Made by a program: the position numbers and the translations under genes. A stretch of DNA of 57,110 bases. It comes from Solirubrobacter deserti. Lineage in GTDB: Bacteria; Actinomycetota; Thermoleophilia; Solirubrobacterales; Solirubrobacteraceae. Every line of letters begins with the position of its first letter. The first letter of the stretch is position 1. Positions 47,557-55,161 of the stretch are shown piece after piece. The notes under the pieces are model-generated. The model saw only the letters and a list, made by a program, of their open reading frames with translations, did not search any database and had not been told where the DNA came from. The stretch covers positions 1-57,110 of the forward strand of contig NZ_JAPCID010000040.1 of assembly GCF_027587175.1 (NCBI RefSeq), in the 5' to 3' direction.

Positions 47557-48074
47557 CCGACCACACGGACTGCGTGCTCGTCGTGATCGACGTGCAGCCC
47601 GGGTTCGGCGGCGACGCCGACGTACTCGCCCGCGGGCACTGGCTGACGAAGCTCGCCCGCGCGCTGGACGTGCCGATCGTCCTCACCGAGGAGGAACCCG
47701 AGCGGCACGGGCCCACCCGGCCCGGCTTCGTAGAGCCGGGGACGCCGGTGTTCCGCAAGCCGACGTTCGGGCTCGCGGGCACGCCGGAGATCCTCGCAGC
47801 GGTGACCGGCACGCACCGCAACACCGCCGTGCTCGTCGGGTTCGAGACGGACGTGTGCGTGTACCAATCCGCGGTCGGGCTGCTCGACGCCGGCCTGCGC
47901 GTGATCGTCGTCGAGGACGCCACCGGCTCGCCGGGCGAGATGCACGCGCGCGGCCTCGCCCGGCTGCGTGACGCGGGCGTGACGCTCACGCACTGCAAGG
48001 CGCTCGGCTACGAGTGGGTGCGCACGGTCGAGGGCGCGAAGATCCTGCCGCGGCCCGCTCCGTTCGCGCTGTGA
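47547..48074 (+). CDS. Isochorismatase-family cysteine hydrolase
   Basis: 175 aa from the GTG at 47547. Triad Asp in VLVVIDVQPGFGG, Lys in VFRKPTFGLAG, Cys in GFETDVCVYQSAVGLLDAG. This matches the nicotinamidase/isochorismatase-like hydrolases that cleave small amides such as ureidoacrylate, biuret or N-carbamoyl compounds. Specificity cannot be read from the sequence. Its TGA overlaps the GTG of the Tat-secreted gene (GTGA). The first ten bases lie inside the deacetylase gene. Confidence 0.88.
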   Translation: MPLTDHTDCVLVVIDVQPGFGGDADVLARGHWLTKLARALDVPIVLTEEEPERHGPTRPGFVEPGTPVFRKPTFGLAGTPEILAAVTGTHRNTAVLVGFETDVCVYQSAVGLLDAGLRVIVVEDATGSPGEMHARGLARLRDAGVTLTHCKALGYEWVRTVEGAKILPRPAPFAL

Positions 48075-50008
48075 GGCGGCGGGAGTTCCTGGCGGGCGCG
48101 GCGCTGGTCGCGGCCAACCCGCGCGTCGCGCTCGGGCAGGCGCGCCCGCCCGACGGGCCGGTGATCACCGCGCCGCCGCTCACGAACGCCGAATACCTGG
48201 CGCTGGCGGACCGGATCATGGCCCGGCTCGACCACACGTGGGTGCGCCACAAGCAGGCCTACAGCGCGGGGACGCTGAACGTCGGCACGATCTACAACGC
48301 CGCGATCCTCACCGTGCACGCGACCGCGGCCGAGGTCGGCCACACCGGCGGGCGCGCCCGCAACGACGCCCGCGCGCGCCGGCTCGTCGCGCAGCTGATC
48401 GACAAGCCGGTGTTCTTCACCGGCCCGCGCGGGCGGCGCGGGAAGATGTACCACTCGCCCGGCTGGCTCGCCGACCTCGAGCTGCCGGACGCGCCGCAGG
48501 ACAAGTCGATCGACCCGAAGGTGGCGGAAGGGCTCGTCGCGGCCTACCGCGCCCGCGACGCGCTCGAGCTCGACGCCGCCACGATCGAGCGGCTCACGTT
48601 CTGCGTGGACCGCGTCGCGCGGGACTCGTTCTTCCGCTTCCCGAACGTGCGCCTGAACCAGTTCAACTGGAACGCCGAGCTGTACCTGGCGGCCGCGACG
48701 CTCACCGGCAACCCCGAGCTGCTGCGGCGCGACTACCGCCGCCAGCTGCGGCGCTTCATCCGCGACGACCGCAACCTCGGCCCGAGCTACCGCTTCAACT
48801 ACCTGCCGCACTTCCCCGCCGACGATCCCTCCAACCTGGACAGCGCCGAGTACGCGAACATCACGCTGCACGCGCTGCACGCCTACGAGCCGGCGCTCGC
48901 GGTGGGGATGACGCCGCTGCCGGCGCGCGAGATCGCCCACCTGCGCGCCTGGGTCCGGCGCGCGCTGTTCGGCTACTGGACGCACAGTGGGATGCTCAAC
49001 TGGGACACGGGCCTGGGCATCGCGCGCTGGATGAAGGCCAAGACGTGGGCGTACGCGCTGCAGGGCCTGCTCACGATCGCCAGCACGCCGCGCTTCCACG
49101 AGGACCCGCGCTACGGCGGCTGGGCGAAATGCATCTTCGACCGCTCGCTCGCGCTGTACGACACGATGCTCACCGACGGCAACACCTACGCCTACCCGTC
49201 GCCCCACCTCTACGGCGCGACCACCAAGCACCAGGCGACGGGCGACCAGCGCGTGTTCTCCGCCCGCATGGCGGCCAACGCGGCCCGTGCGATCACGCTC
49301 GGCCTCGGCACGATGCCCGCCGACGAGCCGCCGCCGTTCTTCGCCTACGACTCGGACATCGGTCGCCTCGCCGTCTCGACGCCCCGCTATGCGACCGCCA
49401 TCGTCGCGTCCAACCGCGGCGCGTTCCCGTACGGCGGCGTGGAGCCCGCGCGGCTGCTGGACGGCGAGGGACACGCCATCAACCTCGGCGGGCGGGGAAA
49501 TGCGGCCTTCGGCTTGGTGATCAGAGGCCCCTCCGGGCGCTTCGCCACCCAGACCGCCGACAGAGGGGAGATCCGACTGGTCGATCCGCGCCGTCCCGGC
49601 CCGTTCGAGGACCTGCGCGCCACCACGCGGATCGCGAACGAGGACGTCACCGTCACCGCCACGCACCGCTTCACCGCGACCGCGATCGAGACCACCTGGC
49701 AGCTCACGCGCAAGCGCCGGGTGACCGTCGACGCGCAGTTCCCCACCGCCCGCGGCACGACGATCGAAGCCGTCTACGGCGACGGCCGGATCGTGCGTCT
49801 GCCGCCGGGTCGCGCCGGGGTGCGGCTCGACGGGATCGTCCGGCTCGAGCTCGGCGACTACACCGTCACGCTGCCCGGCCTGGCCGGCGGTTCGGCGCGC
49901 GCGCTGCGCACCACGCCGCAGGCCACGAACCCGCGTCCCGGGCCGACGCTCGCGGTTCGCCTCCCCCGAACGGCCGACCGACTCACTGCCAGAATTTCCA
50001 AGCGATGA
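48071..50008 (+). CDS. Tat-exported alpha/alpha-toroid protein, possible polysaccharide lyase
   Basis: 645 aa. The N-terminus MRRREFLAGAALVAANPRVA is a twin-arginine signal, so the protein is exported folded. The first 400 residues are helical with Trp/Tyr-rich stretches (RFPNVRLNQFNWNAELYLAA, FGYWTHSGMLNWDTGLGIAR, WAYALQGLLTIASTPRFHED), consistent with an alpha/alpha toroid. The last 200 are beta-rich (TRIANEDVTVTATHRFTATA). The two-part shape recalls heparinase II/III or alginate lyases, but no family signature is certain. The start is fixed by the Tat motif and a GTGA overlap with the isochorismatase gene. Confidence 0.7.
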   Translation: MRRREFLAGAALVAANPRVALGQARPPDGPVITAPPLTNAEYLALADRIMARLDHTWVRHKQAYSAGTLNVGTIYNAAILTVHATAAEVGHTGGRARNDARARRLVAQLIDKPVFFTGPRGRRGKMYHSPGWLADLELPDAPQDKSIDPKVAEGLVAAYRARDALELDAATIERLTFCVDRVARDSFFRFPNVRLNQFNWNAELYLAAATLTGNPELLRRDYRRQLRRFIRDDRNLGPSYRFNYLPHFPADDPSNLDSAEYANITLHALHAYEPALAVGMTPLPAREIAHLRAWVRRALFGYWTHSGMLNWDTGLGIARWMKAKTWAYALQGLLTIASTPRFHEDPRYGGWAKCIFDRSLALYDTMLTDGNTYAYPSPHLYGATTKHQATGDQRVFSARMAANAARAITLGLGTMPADEPPPFFAYDSDIGRLAVSTPRYATAIVASNRGAFPYGGVEPARLLDGEGHAINLGGRGNAAFGLVIRGPSGRFATQTADRGEIRLVDPRRPGPFEDLRATTRIANEDVTVTATHRFTATAIETTWQLTRKRRVTVDAQFPTARGTTIEAVYGDGRIVRLPPGRAGVRLDGIVRLELGDYTVTLPGLAGGSARALRTTPQATNPRPGPTLAVRLPRTADRLTARISKR

Positions 50009-50038
50009 GTCCGCGCTCCTGGGATCGTCTCTGGTCCT

Positions 50039-50842
50039 ATGAGTGGAGCTGCGGTAGAGGCACAGGGGCTGGTCAAGACCTACAAGGGCAGAGGCGGCGA
50101 GGTCGAGGCCGTCAAGGGCGTCGATCTGCGGATCGAGCCGGGTGAGATCTTCGGCTTCCTCGGTCCGAACGGGGCCGGGAAGAGCACGACGGTGCGCATG
50201 CTCACCACGCTGCTCACGATCACGCGCGGCAGCGCGACCGTTGCGGGCGTGGACGTCGCGCGCGACCCGGACCAGGCGCGCCGCCGGATGGGCGTCGCGC
50301 TGCAGGAGGCCGGGCTGGACCCGCGCCAGACGGGCCGCGAGCTGCTCGTCCTGCAGGCGCGGCTGTTCGGGATGGGCGGCGGTGAGGCGGCCGAGCGCGC
50401 CGGCGAGCTCCTGCGCCTCGTCGAGCTCGAGGACGCCGCCGACCGGCTGATCAAGGGCTACTCCGGCGGCATGAAGCGTCGCCTGGACCTCGCCAGCGCG
50501 CTCGTCCACCGGCCCGAGGTGCTGTTCCTCGACGAGCCCACCACCGGCCTGGACCCCGCGAGCCGGATCACCGTGTGGGAGGAGGTGCGCCGCATCAACG
50601 AGCTCGGCACGACCGTCTTCCTCACCACCCAGTACCTGGAGGAGGCCGACCAGTTGTGCGGCCGGCTCGCGATCATCGACGGCGGCCTGATCGTGCGTGA
50701 AGGCACCCCGGAGAGCCTGAAGGCCGAGCTGCGCGAGCGCACCGGCCTCAGCCACGACCCGACGCTCGACGACGTGTTCCTGGACGCCACCGGCCGCACC
50801 CGCGCCAAGGCCGAGGGCGCGGTCTCGGAGGTCGTCGCATGA
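50039..50842 (+). CDS. ABC-2 transporter ATP-binding protein (DrrA-like)
   Basis: 267 aa. Walker A GFLGPNGAGKSTTVRML, Q-loop VALQEAGLDPRQTG, signature KGYSGGMKRRLDLASAL, Walker B VLFLDEPTTGLDPAS and the H-loop region FLTTQYLEEADQLC, where the usual His of switch H reads Gln (TTQYL), as is normal in DrrA-type proteins. It powers export of a drug or lipid with the ABC-2 permease that overlaps it by 4 bp (ATGA). The start at 50039 is 30 bp after the Tat gene and has no obvious ribosome site. Confidence 0.92.
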   Translation: MSGAAVEAQGLVKTYKGRGGEVEAVKGVDLRIEPGEIFGFLGPNGAGKSTTVRMLTTLLTITRGSATVAGVDVARDPDQARRRMGVALQEAGLDPRQTGRELLVLQARLFGMGGGEAAERAGELLRLVELEDAADRLIKGYSGGMKRRLDLASALVHRPEVLFLDEPTTGLDPASRITVWEEVRRINELGTTVFLTTQYLEEADQLCGRLAIIDGGLIVREGTPESLKAELRERTGLSHDPTLDDVFLDATGRTRAKAEGAVSEVVA

Positions 50843-51594
50843 ACCAGACCTGGGTGCTCGGCCAGCGCGCGCTGCGCGAGGCGTGGCGGACGCCGGAAGC
50901 GATCCTGCCGACCCTGTTCATCCCGTTGTTCTTCCTCGTGGTCAACGTCGGCCAGGCCGCGCGGATCTTCCCGTCCGCCTCGACCGACTTCCTCAACGGT
51001 CAGAGCTACGGCGCCTTCCAGCTCCCGGCCAGCCTGCTGCTGGCGGCGAGCTTCGGCACCGCCGCGCTGTACCTCGTCGAGGACATCGAGGGCGGCTACT
51101 TCGACAAGCTGCGCGCGGCGCCCGTCTCGCGCGCCGCGCTCGTCCTCGGCCGTCTGTTCGCCGAGTTCGTCAAGGGCGTCGTGATCGCCGTCGCCATCAT
51201 CGCGCTCGGCATGGTCTTCGGCATCGAGATCGCCAGCGGCCCGCTCGGCTTCGTGCTGCTCGTGCTGCTCACCGCGCTGTGGGCGGTGGTGTTCGTCGGC
51301 CTGCTGCAGCTGATCGCGCTCAAGACCCGCAACGCCGCCGCGACCAACTCCGGCAGCCTGATCTTCTTCCCGCTCATGTTCCTGACGCCGAACTTCGTCC
51401 CGCGTGAGCTGCTCACCCGCCCGATGGAGATCGCCGCGACCTTCAACCCCGTCACCTACCTGATGGAGTCACAGCGCTCGCTGATCCTCGACGACCTCGA
51501 CTGGGGCACGATCTGGCCCGGCTTCGCCGTCGTCCTGGTCGTCGGCGCGATCATGCTCGCCGCCAACGTGCGGCTCATCAACCACTACGACTAG
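50839..51594 (+). CDS. ABC-2 family permease (DrrB-like)
   Basis: 251 aa with six hydrophobic segments: LPTLFIPLFFLVVNVGQAA, PASLLLAASFGTAALYLVED, VVIAVAIIALGMVFGIEIAS, LGFVLLVLLTALWAVVFVGL, SLIFFPLMFLTPNFVPRELL and FAVVLVVGAIMLAANVRLI. The P-x-P-type conserved end of the ABC-2 fold (FNPVTYLMESQRSLI) is present. Partner of the DrrA-like ATPase. Substrate unknown, but drug or glycolipid export is typical. The stop is 31 bp from the convergent amidotransferase gene. Confidence 0.9.
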   Translation: MNQTWVLGQRALREAWRTPEAILPTLFIPLFFLVVNVGQAARIFPSASTDFLNGQSYGAFQLPASLLLAASFGTAALYLVEDIEGGYFDKLRAAPVSRAALVLGRLFAEFVKGVVIAVAIIALGMVFGIEIASGPLGFVLLVLLTALWAVVFVGLLQLIALKTRNAAATNSGSLIFFPLMFLTPNFVPRELLTRPMEIAATFNPVTYLMESQRSLILDDLDWGTIWPGFAVVLVVGAIMLAANVRLINHYD

Positions 51595-51625
51595 ACCGGC
51601 GATCGCGCGTACGTGCGGCGACCGG

Positions 51626-52396
51626 TCAGGCGACGAGCGACAGGCTCGGGCGCGCGGCGGCGGCGTCGACCAGCGCGCGCATGACCGCCGCGTGCTCGGG
51701 GCGGTGCGTGAGGACCTCGGCGTGCCACTGCACGCCGAGCAGGAAGCGGGCGCTGGGATCGCAGACCGCCTCGGGCAGACCGTCCGGTGCGTGAGCGATG
51801 ACCTCCAGGCCGCCGCCGAGGGCGTCGACCGCCTGGTGGTGGAAGGTGTTGACGGTGAGCCGGCGGCGGCGCGTGACGCGGTGCAGGAGCGAGCCGGCCT
51901 CGGCGGTCACGGCGTGGGTGACCTCGTGCGGCGCCTCGGCCTGGCGGTGGTGGGCGATGTGCTGGTGCAGCGTCCCGCCGCGCGCGACGTTGAGCGCCTG
52001 CATCCCGCGGCACACGGCGAGCACGGGCAGGTCGCGCTCGCGCGCGGCGCGGTGCAGGCGCAGCTCGTAGTCGTCGGCGGCGCGGTCGATGTTCGGGCCC
52101 AGCTCGGGGGAGGGCGCCTGGCCGTAGGTGCCGGGGTCGAGGTCGGGGCCGCCGCTGAAGAGCAGGCCGTCGACGCGCTCGAGCAGGTGGTGCGCGTCGT
52201 CGCCGAAGCCGTGCGCGGGGAGCACGACGGCGATCCCGCCCGCCTCCTGGACGGCGTGCACGTACGTCAGGCGCAGGTTCAGCCGCGGCGGCGCGCAGGT
52301 GCGCGCGTCACGTCCCGGGGCGGGCGCCAGCGCGGTGCCGGGCGCCGCGAGGAGCTCGTGCGTGACGATGCCGATGAGTGGGGGACGTGGGTGCAA
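51626..52396 (-). CDS. Class I glutamine amidotransferase-like hydrolase (gamma-glutamyl-GABA hydrolase, PuuD-like)
   Basis: 256 aa from the TTG at 52396. Nucleophile elbow LPVLAVCRGMQALNVARGG and the His-Glu pair in LLGVQWHAEVLTHRPEH complete the triad. LLFSGGPDLDPGTYG and RRLTVNTFHHQAVDALGGGL are typical of the PuuD/peptidase C26 group, which hydrolyses gamma-glutamyl-GABA in putrescine breakdown. No other polyamine gene is adjacent. The start is uncertain: the TTG lies 8 nt after TACTTC on the minus strand, a possible -10 box, and no ATG or GTG precedes the family start. Confidence 0.87.
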   Translation of the reverse strand: MHPRPPLIGIVTHELLAAPGTALAPAPGRDARTCAPPRLNLRLTYVHAVQEAGGIAVVLPAHGFGDDAHHLLERVDGLLFSGGPDLDPGTYGQAPSPELGPNIDRAADDYELRLHRAARERDLPVLAVCRGMQALNVARGGTLHQHIAHHRQAEAPHEVTHAVTAEAGSLLHRVTRRRRLTVNTFHHQAVDALGGGLEVIAHAPDGLPEAVCDPSARFLLGVQWHAEVLTHRPEHAAVMRALVDAAAARPSLSLVA

Positions 52397-52445
52397 GATT
52401 GGGGGAAGTACGCCCGGTTGTGAAGGCCGTTACATGTGTTCTCGG

Positions 52446-52910
52446 TCACACGAGCGCGCGCTTGAGGACGAGCTCGTCGCCCTCGGCGCGCAGGCACTCG
52501 AAGCCCGCGGCGGCGTAGGCGGCGCGCGCGGGCGCATTGGCGCTCCGGACGCTGAGCATCACGGCCTCGAACCCGCGTTCGTGCGCCCACGCGCAGCACG
52601 CGTCCACCAGCGCGCGGCCCGCCCCGCGGCCACGCGCCTCGGGCGCGACCCACATCGCGTTGATGACGGCCGCCGCGCCCTCGCCTGGCCGCACGAGCGC
52701 CATCCCGACCCACTCGTCGGCGCCGCGCACCGCCACGAAGGTGCGCTGCTCGGGGTTCGCCGCGCTGCGCTCCCACCACTCCGCCGGCCGGGCGGCGTCG
52801 CGCTCGTAGGTCGAGCCGAACGCGTCCGGGTCGCTCGCCAACGACCGCAGCCGGATCTCCCGCAGCCGGTCGGCCTCGTGGGCGAGGACGTGCCGGACCG
52901 TCAGAGCCAC
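52446..52910 (-). CDS. GNAT family N-acetyltransferase
   Basis: 154 aa from the GTG at 52910. The fold is complete: VRHVLAHEADRLREIRLRSL, strand FVAVRGADEWVGMALVRPGE, motif A AMWVAPEARGRGAGRALVDA with the RGRGAG pyrophosphate loop, then SVRSANAPARAAYAAAGFEC. Acetylates an amine of a protein or small molecule. It is the last gene of a minus-strand series (methyltransferase, hydrolase, GNAT) and its start overlaps the hydrolase stop by 10 bp. Confidence 0.9.
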   Translation of the reverse strand: MALTVRHVLAHEADRLREIRLRSLASDPDAFGSTYERDAARPAEWWERSAANPEQRTFVAVRGADEWVGMALVRPGEGAAAVINAMWVAPEARGRGAGRALVDACCAWAHERGFEAVMLSVRSANAPARAAYAAAGFECLRAEGDELVLKRALV

Positions 52911-53638
52911 GCGCGCAGCTGCGCCGCGTACGCGTCCCGGAACGCGGTCGTGTCGTGGATCGTGTGTGGTGCGCCCGCGAACCGCACGACGCGCACGTCC
53001 GGGTGCGTACGGGCGAGCTGCGCCTCGTGACGGGTCGGGAAGGCGGCGTCGAACGCGTCGTCGGCGGCGAGGATCAGCACGGGGACCTCGACGGGCGACG
53101 TGGGGTCGGCGGCGGCGAGGAGCGAGCCGTCGACCACCCGGTCGAGCACCTCGGGGTCCAGGCGACGCAGCGCATGGGCGCGCGCCGCGAGCGCCTCGGG
53201 GGTCTGGAGGTCGCGGCAGTCGAGCTCGGCCTCGATCTCCGCCTCGGTCGCTCCGCGCGCCTGCCACGCGCGCACCGCCGCCTGCTGGTCGCGGAAGGCC
53301 GGGATGCCCGGGTTGCGCTCGTGCTCGACCGGGTCGCCCATGTACAGCGGCGGGTCCTCCAGGAACAAGCGCGTGACGAGGTCCGGGCGCTGCTGCGCGA
53401 GCGTCCACGCGGTGACGCCGCCGAGCGAGTGCCCGACGACCGCCGCCCGGCCGAGCTCCTCGAGCACCGCCAGCGCGTCGTCCACGTAGTCCGGCAGCCG
53501 GTAGGTGCCGGGCCGGCGGGGCGCGTCGCCGTGGCCGCGGAAGTCCACGCGCACGGTGCGCCGGTCCTCCAGCTCGAGCCACTGGTAGGTCGCGGCCGAG
53601 CCGCTCACCCCGTGCAGGAACAGCACCGGCTCCGTCAT
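52901..53638 (-). CDS. Alpha/beta hydrolase
   Basis: 245 aa. Oxyanion region VLFLHGVSGSAATYQWLELE, nucleophile elbow AAVVGHSLGGVTAWTLAQ (Ser), catalytic Asp near VLILAADDAFDAAF, and His in FAGAPHTIHDTTAF. The lid is helical with EDPPLYMGDPVEHERNPGIP. Likely an esterase or lactonase of broad type; the substrate is not evident. The ATG at 53638 overlaps the methyltransferase stop (ATGA), and the stop overlaps the GNAT start. Confidence 0.88.
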   Translation of the reverse strand: MTEPVLFLHGVSGSAATYQWLELEDRRTVRVDFRGHGDAPRRPGTYRLPDYVDDALAVLEELGRAAVVGHSLGGVTAWTLAQQRPDLVTRLFLEDPPLYMGDPVEHERNPGIPAFRDQQAAVRAWQARGATEAEIEAELDCRDLQTPEALAARAHALRRLDPEVLDRVVDGSLLAAADPTSPVEVPVLILAADDAFDAAFPTRHEAQLARTHPDVRVVRFAGAPHTIHDTTAFRDAYAAQLRAWL

Positions 53639-54426
53639 CGGCGGGCGACCAGCGTGTACAGCAGCGGCAGCACCTCACCGTTCACGCGCAGGCGGCAGCG
53701 CCCGTCGGCCTCGGGCGTGAGCAGCCCGCGGCCGTCGCGCGCTGCGTCCATGTGCTCGGCCAGCGCCTCGATCCGCAGCCCGGCGCCGAGCGCCGCCGTC
53801 ACGACCTCACCGAGCGAGTGCGCGTATTCGACGGTCGCCGTCGCGCTGACGTCCGCCTCAGGGTCCGCGTAGGAGCCAGGCTCGTCGAACGTCCGCGCGC
53901 CGTCGAACGCGTACGGGAAGTCGAGTTGCAGCGGCTCGACCGAGCCGACCATCAGGAACAGCGGGTGCAGCTCGACGAGCACCAGCCGCCCGCCCGGCCG
54001 CAGCGCGCTCGCCGCGCTGCGCATCCACGCGTCGAGGTCCCCGATCCAGCACAGCACGCCCAGCGTCGCGTAGACGAGGTCGAAGCGCCCGTGCAGCGCG
54101 GCCGGCAGGTCCATCGCGTTCGCCTCGACCCACTCGGCCTCGACGCCCGCGCGCGCCGCCAGCTCGGCGGCGGCCGCCAGCGAGCCGGGCGAGAAGTCCG
54201 CGCCGGTCACGCGCGCGCCGCGCCGGGCGAGCGAGATCGAGTCGAAGCCGATGTGGCACTGCAGGTGCAGCACGTCCAGGCCGGTCACATCCCCGACCGC
54301 CGCCGCCTCGTACTCGTTCAGCGAGTCGCGGCCAGCCACGAGCGCATCCTTGTCGTAGTAGGCGTCGCGGCCGTGGACGGTCGCCAGCGCGTCCCAGTGG
54401 GCGCGGTTCACAACGAGCGGGTCCAT
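53635..54426 (-). CDS. SAM-dependent methyltransferase
   Basis: 263 aa from the ATG at 54426. Motif I is the variant DVLHLQCHIGFDSISLARRG (HLQCHxGxDxxxL), typical of a broad actinobacterial class I methyltransferase group, then VTGADFSPGSLAAAAELAAR and FDLVYATLGVLCWIGDLDAW. The C-terminal half holds LVLVELHPLFLMVGSVEPLQ and SYADPEADVSATATVEYAHS. Substrate unknown. First gene of the operon with hydrolase and GNAT. Promoter shared with the divergent peptidase through a palindromic GGTATACC. Confidence 0.87.
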   Translation of the reverse strand: MDPLVVNRAHWDALATVHGRDAYYDKDALVAGRDSLNEYEAAAVGDVTGLDVLHLQCHIGFDSISLARRGARVTGADFSPGSLAAAAELAARAGVEAEWVEANAMDLPAALHGRFDLVYATLGVLCWIGDLDAWMRSAASALRPGGRLVLVELHPLFLMVGSVEPLQLDFPYAFDGARTFDEPGSYADPEADVSATATVEYAHSLGEVVTAALGAGLRIEALAEHMDAARDGRGLLTPEADGRCRLRVNGEVLPLLYTLVARR

Positions 54427-54436
54427 CCGGCGCAAC

Positions 54437-54444
54437 GGTATACC
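54437..54444. promoter_or_regulatory. Bidirectional -10 element (GGTATACC palindrome)
   Basis: TATACC reads identically on both strands in the 27-bp gap between divergent ATGs at 54426 and 54454. It ends 10 nt before the methyltransferase start and 9 nt before the peptidase start. One element could serve both directions. Confidence 0.45.
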
Positions 54445-54453
54445 TGGAAGCCG

Positions 54454-55161
54454 ATGCGGTACGCCGTGCTCATCGTCGGCCTCGTGCTCGCCGCGGCGGC
54501 CGTCGCGTTCGCCCAGACGCCGGAGCCCGTTCCGGCGCCGACGCCGACGCCGGTCGCGACCGAGACGCCCACCCCGACCGCCTCCGGCGAGCCGCTCGAC
54601 CAGCCCAGCGCCCCGCCCGACTTCGCCGCGATCGACTGGCGCAGGTCGCAGGCCAAGGGCAGCTGGGCTCGCAACGGGCGGCTCGTGCGCGGCGTCCTGC
54701 TCCCCGAGCTGGGCGAGGACTTCTTCACCTGGGACCCGATCAAGAACCAGATCCCGAACCGCGAGTGGCGCCGCTACGGCACCGACCGGCTGATCCGGTT
54801 CGTGCTCAGCGTCATCCACGCCTACCGGCTCGAGCACGACGGCGCGCAGCGGATCGGGATCATGGACCTGTCGCGCACGCACGGCGGGCGCTTCGGCCCC
54901 GAGTTCGGCGGCCTGGGGCACGCCTCACACCAGAACGGGCTGGACATCGACATCCTCTACCCGCGCAAGGACGGCACCGAGCAGCGGCCGACCAAGCCCT
55001 CACAGGTCGATCGTGAGCTCTCCCAGGCGCTCGTGGACCGGTTCGTCGAGGCCGGTGCGGTCAAGGTCTTCGTCGGCCCGCGGCTGAACCTCAAGGGCCC
55101 GAAGAACGTCGTGGTCCCGCTGGTCCACCACGACGACCACCTGCACGTGCGAATTCGCTAG
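54454..55161 (+). CDS. Secreted LAS-type murein endopeptidase (MepA/penicillin-insensitive-like)
   Basis: 235 aa. Signal peptide MRYAVLIVGLVLAAAAVAFA and a Pro/Thr-rich linker (PTPTPVATETPTPT) precede the catalytic domain. Zinc site and catalytic residues: GHASHQNGLDIDILYPR supplies His and Asp of the HxxxxxxxD-type motif and VHHDDHLHVRIR the final HxH. RTHGGRFGPEFGGLGH is typical of MepA-like proteins. It should cleave peptide cross-links in peptidoglycan outside the cell. The 3' end overlaps the convergent membrane glycosyltransferase by 4 bp. Confidence 0.87.
   Translation: MRYAVLIVGLVLAAAAVAFAQTPEPVPAPTPTPVATETPTPTASGEPLDQPSAPPDFAAIDWRRSQAKGSWARNGRLVRGVLLPELGEDFFTWDPIKNQIPNREWRRYGTDRLIRFVLSVIHAYRLEHDGAQRIGIMDLSRTHGGRFGPEFGGLGHASHQNGLDIDILYPRKDGTEQRPTKPSQVDRELSQALVDRFVEAGAVKVFVGPRLNLKGPKNVVVPLVHHDDHLHVRIR

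Noticed and set aside
48008-50755. A 915-codon open frame on the minus strand opposite the isochorismatase, Tat and ABC genes
   Set aside because: No domain or signal is seen, and all three plus-strand genes are well supported by motifs and overlaps.
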